Source: Brachyspira catarrhinii (lineage in GTDB: Bacteria > Spirochaetota > Brachyspiria > Brachyspirales > Brachyspiraceae). Taken from it: 9,299 nucleotides of DNA. Shown here piece by piece: positions 1 to 5,638 of this stretch. Under the pieces are notes generated by a model that did no database searches, was not told where the DNA came from, and saw only the letters and a list, made by a program, of their open reading frames with translations. A program made the translations under genes and the position numbers. How positions within the stretch are numbered: the first letter of the stretch is position 1; each line of letters starts with the position of its first letter. Location of the stretch: assembly GCF_005518285.1 (NCBI RefSeq), contig NZ_SJDU01000058.1, forward strand, positions 1 through 9,299. Reading direction: 5' to 3'.

Positions 1-33
1 AAAAAGAATGGATTATAAAAGAATAAATTAAAA

Positions 34-642
34 ATGAAATTAAATATTATAATAGTTTTTATATTTATTAGCGTTTTAAATTTAAGTTGTTCAAAATTGA
101 TACTTGTGAGAGAACCCGAGATGAGAGTTTTGGGAGGAAAAACTTTAATCGAGGCTCAAGTTTTAGGAAGATACCGACAGATAGACGAAAGCGCTTATCA
201 AATATCCACTTTATCGAGCGAAAAAGATTTAAGTCTTATTATGGTAAGCACAAATGTTTCGGATGAAATAGCATCCGATTATAAAGAGGCTTTAATAAGA
301 AGTATGTTTAATCAAGACGAAATAAATTTATATAAAACCAACTCTTATATAGGCGAAAACAATAAAGGTTATCTTTCGTATATCGCTTTTGAAATATCGA
401 CTCCGAAAAATCAATTTGGAGAGGAGAGAATAAATTATATAAAAGAAATAATGGAAAAAGAAAATACAGACAGAAGAACTATAGCCGAGTATTTGATTCT
501 TTCTGACCCAAAATTAACTATGGCGAATATCAAAGAAGTGGAAACGGCTTTATATAGAAGGAACATTCAAAGGCTAATAAATAATACTTATTATCAACTG
601 CCAGACGATACTTGGACGGTTTATACTAATACGAATAATTAA
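34..642 (+). CDS. Putative lipoprotein, DUF1318-like
   Basis: The 202-residue product starts with a type II signal peptide: K3, a hydrophobic stretch (residues 4-17) and a lipobox L-N-L-S-C with Cys19 as the predicted lipidated residue. It should be exported and anchored to a membrane. The mature part begins around 29-50 with a segment resembling the start of spirochaetal DUF1318 lipoproteins (KTLIEAQVLGRYRQID). A YIGENNKGYL block follows (105-114), then an ENTDR motif (143-147) and a C-terminal ALYRRNIQRL...DDTWTVY segment, in the order I associate with that family. The assignment is from memory of the family pattern, and its biochemical role is unknown. The start has no clear Shine-Dalgarno; two short reading frames end just upstream (stops at 24-26 and 29-31), so it may be the distal gene of an operon that begins outside the window. 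Its stop codon directly abuts the stop of the opposing gene. Confidence 0.7.
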   Translation: MKLNIIIVFIFISVLNLSCSKLILVREPEMRVLGGKTLIEAQVLGRYRQIDESAYQISTLSSEKDLSLIMVSTNVSDEIASDYKEALIRSMFNQDEINLYKTNSYIGENNKGYLSYIAFEISTPKNQFGEERINYIKEIMEKENTDRRTIAEYLILSDPKLTMANIKEVETALYRRNIQRLINNTYYQLPDDTWTVYTNTNN

Positions 643-1557
643 CTATTTCTTATTTTTCAAAGTTGCAATAACAATTTCGGGATACGCAAACAATCTGAAA
701 GGAAGCAAAACTACTCCGACTCCCGAAGAAACATAAATTTTCGTTTTTCCGCTTTGCATATTTCCATAAATAGTAGTTAAAGGATAATCTCTATTTTTAT
801 TTAATCTTTCTATCAAAGGCATTGGAACAAGACTTATTTGCATTCCATGAGTATGTCCGCAAACAAAAAAATCTATAAGTTCGTTATAACCTTCTTTTTT
901 TGCAATAGCCAAAGGAGCGGCGGGTTCATGCGACAACAAAATATTAAAATCGTTTGTTTTGACATTTTTTGTAGCCAAATCAAATTTGACATCGTCCGTC
1001 ATAAAATCTCCGACTCCTCCTATTGAAATATATTCTCCGATGTCGTTGGTTATAAATATTATATTATTGTCGAGCATCTTAAAATTATTGGAATGCATGG
1101 CGTTTGAAACATCAATTTTGCTTTCATAATTATCATGATTTCCCAAAACGGCGTATTTTCCGAGCGGAGCTTCCAAATTTTTTATTCCTTCGATAAGTCT
1201 ATGAATATTTTTTTTATTATGATATTTAAACCATCTAGGCGCGCTATAAATATAATCCCCGATAAATAGTATAATGTCGGGGTTATTCTCCGTTATCATA
1301 TCGGACATTTTTTGTATATGCGAAGTCGGAATATAAAGCCCCGAATGAATATCCGAAGCTAAAGCGACTTTTATATTGTCAAAACTTTTTGGCAAATCTT
1401 CAAATTCCAAATCTATATAACGAACTCTCAAAGCTCTCGAAGTCTTAAACATATATAAAGAAAATAATATCGCGAATATAATTATAACGAAAATAATTAT
1501 TTTAATTTTTTTGGATTGGTTTTTGTATTTATTCAATAATTTCTTGGCTTTATTCAT
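643..1557 (-). CDS. Membrane-anchored calcineurin-like metallophosphoesterase (YkuE/YaeI type)
   Basis: The 304-residue protein has a lysine-rich N-terminus, one transmembrane helix at about 19-36, and then a calcineurin-like metallophosphoesterase domain. The metal-binding motifs are all present in order: SDIH (D69, H71), GD (D101), GNHD (N140, H141), LSHEP (H210) and CGHTHG (H235, H237). It is therefore predicted to be an active di-metal phosphoesterase held at the membrane. Relatives include YkuE- and YaeI-type enzymes, some of which act on lipid-linked phosphates such as UDP-2,3-diacylglucosamine; the substrate here cannot be read from sequence. The ATG is preceded on its own strand by a weak GGGAT Shine-Dalgarno about 5 nt away. 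It appears monocistronic, with a candidate promoter at 1583-1610. Its 3' end meets the + strand lipoprotein gene with no intergenic base, so any terminator must lie within the opposing coding sequence. Confidence 0.88.
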   Translation of the reverse strand: MNKAKKLLNKYKNQSKKIKIIIFVIIIFAILFSLYMFKTSRALRVRYIDLEFEDLPKSFDNIKVALASDIHSGLYIPTSHIQKMSDMITENNPDIILFIGDYIYSAPRWFKYHNKKNIHRLIEGIKNLEAPLGKYAVLGNHDNYESKIDVSNAMHSNNFKMLDNNIIFITNDIGEYISIGGVGDFMTDDVKFDLATKNVKTNDFNILLSHEPAAPLAIAKKEGYNELIDFFVCGHTHGMQISLVPMPLIERLNKNRDYPLTTIYGNMQSGKTKIYVSSGVGVVLLPFRLFAYPEIVIATLKNKK

Positions 1558-1582
1558 TTGTTATCCCGTTTTATTAAAAGTT

Positions 1583-1610
1583 ATAATATATCAATATAAA
1601 TTTTTGTAAA
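1583..1610 (-). promoter_or_regulatory. Candidate promoter for the metallophosphoesterase gene
   Basis: On the minus strand TTTACA (1605-1610) and TATTAT (1583-1588) are separated by 16 bp. Transcription would start near 1576 and give a leader of roughly 20 nt. The region is very AT-rich, so chance matches are likely and support is moderate. Confidence 0.4.
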
Positions 1611-1690
1611 TATAAAATTAAAAGTTTTACAATTTATTAAAATTTATACGATACTAATATTAAGGCATTATTTTCAAATTAATTTCACGC

Positions 1691-1718
1691 TTGAATAATA
1701 AGATTTTTATGTTATAAT
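1691..1718 (+). promoter_or_regulatory. Sigma70-type promoter for the tail-anchored hypothetical gene
   Basis: TTGAAT (1691-1696) and a perfect TATAAT (1713-1718) are separated by 16 bp. The predicted start near 1725 leaves a 20-nt leader containing the Shine-Dalgarno AAGG/AGG (1734-1741) ahead of the ATG at 1745. It faces away from the metallophosphoesterase promoter, so 1558-1744 is a divergent promoter region. Confidence 0.65.
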
Positions 1719-1744
1719 TCAAGTAGATGAAATAAGGTAGGTGT

Positions 1745-2773
1745 ATGGTTCAAGAAGAAGTTGTTGTAGCGGAAAAAGAATGCGTAGCCGTCAGGTTACT
1801 CGCCGAATATCCAGATTTGGATTATTATATTTATTTAATGTTTTTTATAGATAAAGACAATTTGAAATTGATTGGCATGGAAATGTTGGTTTCAAATAAT
1901 TACGATTTCTTTAATTTGCTTAACAATACGAACGATTTAAAAGAATTATACAAACATATCGAATTTGCCGTTTCCACCGAAAATAATCTAATTTTTCCAA
2001 GCGATAAATTAAAAGAAGATATAAACAAAATATTGAAAGACAGAGTAAACAGATTTAATATTGTAAATTATTTGATTAAAAACGATATAGTTCCCGTTAT
2101 AGATATATTTTCCGACACTTTAAATATATCTATGGATTTCAATATAGGAATATACGATATTGCTTACAAATATTATTCCGTAAACGATATTAAATTTTTT
2201 ATAGAAAATACCAAAGACGATATACAAAATAAAAAAATCGATTTTGATGTGTATAATTTTTTCTCAAACGCCGAATACGAAATGATTAACGAGGAAGAGG
2301 ATATTGCCGACAAATATCAAATAATAAACGCTTCTTTGGTCGTCTCTCCCGTGAACGGAACTCCGATAAACGAAATTAAAATAGGCGATATGGTTGTCGT
2401 TAGTATAAACTCAAATCTTTACGAAGAGAATATGATTTATATAGAATCCAAAGGCAAAAAAGACGAATACTCTAAAGCTTTGGTTCCAGGCGAAATTATA
2501 GAAAAAGTTGTTACTGACGAAAACGTGAAACTTACGATAAAATTAAGCGATGAATATTGCGCCGTAATAGAAGAAACCGAACCGATTAAATTAAGAATAT
2601 TCGACCCCGACAAAGACACTTATATAGCGCCCGTGGTTTCAATGGACGAGAGACTTAATTTGGTAGCGAAATTTTTTGACAATCTCAGCATTTTTCAATT
2701 AATAATGTATGGACTCGGAATAACTTCTTTATTTATTTTAGGGTATATACTTTATATTATAATTAATAATTGA
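1745..2773 (+). CDS. Hypothetical protein with a single C-terminal membrane anchor
   Basis: I do not recognise this 342-residue protein. It has no signal peptide. Residues 1 to about 200 are acidic, asparagine-rich and probably alpha/beta, with several blocks of I/N/D/Y. Residues from about 210 to 300 look beta-rich, with SLVVSPVNGTPI, KIGDMVVVSIN, KALVPGEIIEKV and VKLTIKLSDEY, suggesting a small barrel or sandwich domain. After a DERLNLVAKFFDNLS linker, a hydrophobic helix at about 317-340 ends the protein, followed only by two asparagines. This topology suggests a tail-anchored protein with its bulk in the cytoplasm. The start fits a good promoter and an AAGG Shine-Dalgarno. The neighbouring oppA-like gene has its own promoter, so no operon partner is evident. 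The beta-rich part could be a regulatory or polymer-binding module, but nothing visible shows a catalytic site. Confidence 0.8.
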   Translation: MVQEEVVVAEKECVAVRLLAEYPDLDYYIYLMFFIDKDNLKLIGMEMLVSNNYDFFNLLNNTNDLKELYKHIEFAVSTENNLIFPSDKLKEDINKILKDRVNRFNIVNYLIKNDIVPVIDIFSDTLNISMDFNIGIYDIAYKYYSVNDIKFFIENTKDDIQNKKIDFDVYNFFSNAEYEMINEEEDIADKYQIINASLVVSPVNGTPINEIKIGDMVVVSINSNLYEENMIYIESKGKKDEYSKALVPGEIIEKVVTDENVKLTIKLSDEYCAVIEETEPIKLRIFDPDKDTYIAPVVSMDERLNLVAKFFDNLSIFQLIMYGLGITSLFILGYILYIIINN

Positions 2774-2791
2774 CATATAATAAAAAACAAT

Positions 2792-2820
2792 TTGACTTAT
2801 TTATAAAAATAATATAAAAT
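2792..2820 (+). promoter_or_regulatory. Promoter for oppA-like paralogue 1
   Basis: TTGACT (2792-2797) and TAAAAT (2815-2820) are separated by 17 bp; an overlapping TATAAA at 2813-2818 gives a 15-bp spacer. Transcription would start near 2827 with a leader of about 33 nt. No riboswitch-like structure fits in this short leader, unlike that of paralogue 2. Confidence 0.6.
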
Positions 2821-2859
2821 ACTTGTCATAGTAATTTAATAAATAAAGAGGTGTTCGTT

Positions 2860-4470
2860 ATGAATAGCAAAAAAGTTTTATTATCAGTTTTGTCTTTAAT
2901 AGTTTTGGTTTTTTCAGCTTGCTCAAATACGGCTAAAGTTTCCGACTCGGAGATAATCGTTAATTTAAGCGTAGAGCCGAAAACTATCGACCCAAGTTTT
3001 AACGCTCAAATATACGGCGTGATTTACATTCAGCATGTATTCGAGGGCTTGACGACAAGGGACAGAAACAATAAAGTAGTGGAAGGAGTCGCGGAAAGTT
3101 GGGATATAAGTTCGGACGGAAAGGTTTACACTTTTCATTTGAGAACCAACGCTTTATGGTCGGACGGAAAACCAGTAGTGGCGGAAGATTTCGTTTATAG
3201 CTGGAGAAGGGAAGTCGACCCTGCCGTTGCGAGCGAATTTAGTTATCAGCATGAACCAGTGAAAAACGCTCGGGATATAACCGCTGGAAGAATGCCAGTA
3301 GAAACTTTGGGAGTTAAGGCGATAGACGATTATACTTTGGAGGTGGAATTGGAAGCTCCAACCGCGTATTTTCTCGAGTTAACCGCTTTTCCTACTTACG
3401 CTCCTTTAAGAAGAGATATAATCGAAGAGCATGGCGACAGCTGGACTTTAAGCCCCGAAACTTATATTGGAAACGGTCCTTATGTTATGAGCGAAAGAAA
3501 TATAGACGAAAATATAATTATGGTAAAAAGCACGAATTATTGGAATGCCGACACCATAATCGCTCCGAAAATAACATTCGTATTTATGCAAGACGGAGCC
3601 GCCGCAATCGCTGGAATAAAAGACGGAACTTTGCATTTGGCTTACGAACCGCCACAGCAGGATATACCGACTTTAACGGAAGAGGGCTTGATACAGATTA
3701 AACCTCTAATTGCCACTTATTATTATCCTATAAATGTTACCAATCGATATTTGAGAGACGCGAGAGTGAGAAGGGCTTTGTCTTTAGTAATAGACAGAAA
3801 TTACATAGTAGAAAATGTTACAAAAGGCGGACAAAAACCCGCTGGAGGCTGGATACCTTATGCCGTTAATGATGTGAGCGGGGATTTTAGAGAAAACGCG
3901 GGCGATTTATACGATATTTCAAAAGAAGGCTACAGCAACAATATAGCTTTGGCAAAACAACTTTTAGCGGAAGCTGGATATCCCGATGGAGCGGGTTTTC
4001 CCGTTATAGAGTTTAAGACTGACCCAGGAAATCATGTTGGAATATTCGAAGCCGTTCAGCAAATGTGGAAAGAGCATCTTAATATAGATTCTTCGATAAC
4101 TCAAATTGACAACGCTTTACTCGGACAAACTTTGCTTGAAAAAAACTTTATGATTGGAAGGCTTTATTGGTCATCCGATTATATGGACCCAATGTCAATG
4201 ATGAGTTTATTCGTTAGCTATAACACTCAAAATAACGGAGGCTATAGCAATAGAAGATATGACGAGCTTATAGAAAGAGCGGCGTCCACTGGCGACCAGA
4301 ATGTGAGAATGGCGGCCATGCATGAAGCGGAAAAAATATTTATAGACGATATGGGCGCGATTCCGATTTATTTTTATACCGAGCCTTTGCTTGTAAATCC
4401 TAAATTAAAAGGAGTCGTTTATAATCCTTTAGGCTTTCATAGATTCAATTACGCTTATTTGGAAAAATAG
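2860..4470 (+). CDS. OppA-family ABC transporter solute-binding lipoprotein (paralogue 1)
   Basis: This is an extracytoplasmic solute-binding protein of the peptide/nickel family (SBP_bac_5), 536 residues, normal for OppA. The ATG at 2860 is preferred over the in-frame GTG at 2851 because an AGAGGTG Shine-Dalgarno (2847-2853) sits at ideal spacing and overlaps that GTG. A type II signal peptide has lipobox F-S-A-C with Cys21. Family landmarks are KTIDPSFN (41-48), the signature region AESWDIS through LWSDGKPV to EDFVYSW (about 78-115), and a NNGGYSN segment (458-464). In the loop equivalent to the E. coli OppA peptide N-terminus site, YWSSDYMDP keeps Trp437 and Asp440 (E. coli Trp416/Asp419 by motif alignment), so oligopeptides are the likeliest ligands. 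No permease or ATPase genes adjoin it, so it is an orphan binding protein. It shares many blocks and an almost identical C-terminus (RFNYAYLEK) with the gene at 5639. Confidence 0.93.
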   Translation: MNSKKVLLSVLSLIVLVFSACSNTAKVSDSEIIVNLSVEPKTIDPSFNAQIYGVIYIQHVFEGLTTRDRNNKVVEGVAESWDISSDGKVYTFHLRTNALWSDGKPVVAEDFVYSWRREVDPAVASEFSYQHEPVKNARDITAGRMPVETLGVKAIDDYTLEVELEAPTAYFLELTAFPTYAPLRRDIIEEHGDSWTLSPETYIGNGPYVMSERNIDENIIMVKSTNYWNADTIIAPKITFVFMQDGAAAIAGIKDGTLHLAYEPPQQDIPTLTEEGLIQIKPLIATYYYPINVTNRYLRDARVRRALSLVIDRNYIVENVTKGGQKPAGGWIPYAVNDVSGDFRENAGDLYDISKEGYSNNIALAKQLLAEAGYPDGAGFPVIEFKTDPGNHVGIFEAVQQMWKEHLNIDSSITQIDNALLGQTLLEKNFMIGRLYWSSDYMDPMSMMSLFVSYNTQNNGGYSNRRYDELIERAASTGDQNVRMAAMHEAEKIFIDDMGAIPIYFYTEPLLVNPKLKGVVYNPLGFHRFNYAYLEK

Positions 4471-4490
4471 TTTAAAAGCTTTGTAAAAAC

Positions 4491-4519
4491 TTGACATTTT
4501 TTATAGCTTATGTTATAAT
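4491..4519 (+). promoter_or_regulatory. Strong promoter for the tRNA-Phe transcript
   Basis: Perfect TTGACA (4491-4496) and TATAAT (4514-4519) boxes are separated by 17 bp, with an extended -10 TGT just upstream of TATAAT. The predicted start is near 4526, about 9 nt before the mature tRNA. This is the best consensus promoter in the window, as expected for a stable RNA gene. Confidence 0.85.
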
Positions 4520-4534
4520 AATTTCATTAATTAA

Positions 4535-4607
4535 GCCGAGTTAGCTCAGTAGGTAGAGCAAAGGACTGAAAATCCTTGTGTCTAGGGTTCGATTCCCTGA
4601 CTCGGCA
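4535..4607 (+). tRNA. tRNA-Phe (anticodon GAA)
   Basis: A complete 73-nt cloverleaf can be drawn by hand. The acceptor stem GCCGAGT/ACTCGGC has 7 Watson-Crick pairs. The D arm is GCTC/GAGC and the anticodon arm is AAGGA/TCCTT with loop CTGAAAA, giving anticodon GAA. The T arm TAGGG/CCCTG (one G-U pair) carries a standard TTCGATT loop. The discriminator base is A4607. The 3' CCA is not encoded, so it must be added after 3' cleavage, which implies an RNase Z-type pathway. Position 32 is C and position 65 is G. No terminator follows before the next gene. Confidence 0.97.
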
Positions 4608-4622
4608 AATTTAATTTTTAAT

Positions 4623-5333
4623 ATGCAATCCTTAAAAGAGTTAACCGAATATATCAATCCTTTATACGAAGATAATCATTTAATAGTCGCCGTAAAACCT
4701 CAAAATATTCCAACGCAGGGAGACAAAAGCGGGGATATTTCTTTTTTTGAATATGCGAAAGATTATATAAAATTAAAATATAATAAAAGCGGAAATATAT
4801 TTTTGGGATTGGTTCATAGATTGGATAGACCTGTGGCGGGAATTATGGTATTTGCCAAAACTTCTAAAGCTGCGGGAAGATTAAGCAAAGCGATAAGAGA
4901 TAGAAAATTTGAAAAAATTTATTATGCGATTGTCAATGGGGTTTTGTCCGAAAAAAACGGAATGCTTGAAAATTATATTATTAAGAAAAGCAATAAATTA
5001 GGAAATATAGCGCAAATAGTTTTTGAAAATACTAAAAATTCAAAATTTGCAAAACTCAAATATAATGTCGTTAAAGAAGATATTATAAAAAATTTGTCTC
5101 TTGTAAAAGTCGAACTCGAAACGGGAAGATTTCACCAAATAAGAGCGCAATTTTCAAATATAGGACATGCGATATACGGAGACAGAAAATACGGAAATTA
5201 TATTAAATACGATAGAAACGATATTCCGCTTGCGTTATTTGCGAAAAGTTTGAAATTTCCGCATCCCGTGAAAGACGAAATCGTATTTGTAGAGGCTAAT
5301 TTGCCGAATAATAGTCCGTGGAATTTATTTTAA
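4623..5333 (+). CDS. RluA-family RNA pseudouridine synthase
   Basis: This 236-residue enzyme converts specific uridines in rRNA or tRNA to pseudouridine. It shows the RluA-type catalytic motif HRLDRPVAG (65-73) with Asp68 as the nucleophile. GRFHQIRAQF (168-177), GDRKYG (186-191) and LFAKSLKFPHP (205-214) follow, all family hallmarks. It lacks an N-terminal S4 domain, so it is the compact single-domain type; the target site cannot be assigned. The frame is open upstream to a GTG at 4578, but that extension translates the tRNA T arm (SRVRFPDSA, a familiar tRNA artefact), so the ATG at 4623 is chosen. No Shine-Dalgarno precedes it; the 15 nt between the tRNA and ATG are almost all A and T. The only visible promoter is that of tRNA-Phe, so the two are probably co-transcribed. 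Confidence 0.92.
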   Translation: MQSLKELTEYINPLYEDNHLIVAVKPQNIPTQGDKSGDISFFEYAKDYIKLKYNKSGNIFLGLVHRLDRPVAGIMVFAKTSKAAGRLSKAIRDRKFEKIYYAIVNGVLSEKNGMLENYIIKKSNKLGNIAQIVFENTKNSKFAKLKYNVVKEDIIKNLSLVKVELETGRFHQIRAQFSNIGHAIYGDRKYGNYIKYDRNDIPLALFAKSLKFPHPVKDEIVFVEANLPNNSPWNLF

Positions 5334-5336
5334 GTA

Positions 5337-5364
5337 TTGACAAAAAATTAAAATATAATACAAT
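5337..5364 (+). promoter_or_regulatory. Promoter for the TPP riboswitch/oppA-like 2 transcript
   Basis: TTGACA (5337-5342) begins four bases after the stop codon of the pseudouridine synthase. TACAAT (5359-5364) lies 16 bp downstream, giving a start near 5371. A perfect TATAAT also occurs at 5354-5359 but lacks a well-spaced -35; starting from it (about 5366) would preserve the 5' strand of the riboswitch P1 helix. Which -10 is used is unresolved. Confidence 0.6.
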
Positions 5365-5366
5365 TT

Positions 5367-5457
5367 GAGTAAATAGGGGAGCTTTAAAAGGCTGAGAGGA
5401 AATTAAATTTTCGACCCTTATAACCTGTTTGGGTAATGCCAGCGTAGGGAATCACTC
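5367..5457 (+). promoter_or_regulatory. TPP riboswitch (THI-box aptamer)
   Basis: All conserved THI-box blocks occur in order: GGGGAGC (5376-5382), GGCTGAGA (5390-5397), ACCCTTATAACCTG (5414-5427) and AATGCCAGCGTAGGGAA (5435-5451). P2 pairs GGG with CCC (5415-5417). A short P3 is formed by AGC/GCT. P4 is CCT (5424-5426) with AGG (5446-5448), and P5 is TTGG (5429-5432) with CCAG (5439-5442). A short P1 may be GAGT (5367-5370) with ACTC (5454-5457). Binding of thiamine pyrophosphate normally turns such transcripts off. The first coding region downstream, in the same direction, is the OppA-like lipoprotein at 5639; no thiamine biosynthesis gene lies in the window. Confidence 0.96.
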
Positions 5458-5464
5458 TCATATT

Positions 5465-5561
5465 ATTAAAAAATAAATAAAATGAGATTCTTTTCTAAAG
5501 TTGGTCTTGTTTTATTTATTTTTTAATCTATTAAATCTATTAAATCAAAACAAGATTAATT
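5465..5561 (+). promoter_or_regulatory. Candidate riboswitch expression platform with two mutually exclusive hairpins
   Basis: Hairpin 1 pairs 5465-5487 with 5505-5527: 23 consecutive pairs, two of them G-U, around a 17-nt loop. Its 3' arm is very U-rich, although no separate U tract follows it. Hairpin 2 would reuse the same strand: 5499-5513 pairs with 5547-5561 (15 pairs, three G-U, over a 33-nt interval). In addition, GAAT (5449-5452) and CTCAT (5457-5461) at the aptamer's 3' edge can pair with ATGAGATTC (5482-5490), inside the 5' arm of hairpin 1. This chain of competing pairings is what a transcription-control platform looks like. Which structure turns expression off is inference. In this 305-nt intergenic region (5334-5638) I see no small gene. 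Confidence 0.6.
5525..5546 (+). repeat. Short tandem repeat AATCTATTA x2.4
   Basis: AATCTATTA occurs at 5525-5533 and 5534-5542, followed by AATC (5543-5546). It lies in the spacer between the strands of the candidate switching hairpins, so copy-number change would alter their spacing. It may be simple AT-rich sequence with no function. Confidence 0.6.
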
Positions 5562-5608
5562 CACATTTCAAACGGTTATAAAAATCAAAATTACTTAATT
5601 ATTTTTAT

Positions 5609-5633
5609 GCCAATGTAAGTTTTGGCGAAGGGG
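5609..5633 (+). promoter_or_regulatory. Hairpin directly before the Shine-Dalgarno of oppA-like 2
   Basis: GCCAA (5609-5613) pairs with TTGGC (5622-5626) around an 8-nt loop. The last stem base is followed at once by GAAGGGG (5627-5633), a strong Shine-Dalgarno five bases before the ATG at 5639. The stem does not cover the Shine-Dalgarno, so it may simply hold it exposed. The Shine-Dalgarno itself fixes the start codon. Confidence 0.45.
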
Positions 5634-5638
5634 TTTTT

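Noticed and set aside
1..31. Tail of an upstream gene ending just before 34
   Set aside because: Two frames give plausible short tails (stop at 24-26, or stop at 29-31). About ten codons cannot decide between them or show coding character.
2770..2781. TTGACA directly followed by TATAAT
   Set aside because: The two boxes have no spacer between them and cannot act together as a sigma70 promoter; the TTGACT/TAAAAT pair downstream fits better.
2851..2859. GTG start for oppA-like paralogue 1
   Set aside because: This GTG is part of the AGAGGTG Shine-Dalgarno. The ATG at 2860 has correct spacing and begins a normal lipoprotein signal peptide.
838..3636. Short reading frames at 838-1026 (+), 2437-2619 (-) and 3448-3636 (-)
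   Set aside because: All lie wholly inside well-supported genes on the opposite strand and show no domain, signal or promoter of their own.
4471..4510. Terminator hairpin between oppA-like 1 and tRNA-Phe
   Set aside because: Only GCT/AGC and AAAAA/TTTTT pairings overlapping the tRNA promoter; no stable stem is visible.
4578..4622. N-terminal extension of the pseudouridine synthase from a GTG inside the tRNA
   Set aside because: It translates the tRNA T arm (SRVRFPDSA), a common artefact. The domain alignment starts well after the ATG at 4623.
5435..5626. Similarity of ATGCCAatGTA (5607-5617) to the aptamer segment ATGCCAgcGTA as a second, degenerate aptamer
   Set aside because: The other THI-box blocks (GCTGAGA, ACCTG) are absent around 5607, so this is a short chance match.
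5415..5633. Sequestering of the oppA-like 2 Shine-Dalgarno (AAGGG) by CCCTT (5415-5419) inside the aptamer
   Set aside because: Only five pairs over more than 200 nt. Ligand binding would occupy CCC in P2 and free the Shine-Dalgarno, giving activation by TPP, contrary to usual behaviour.
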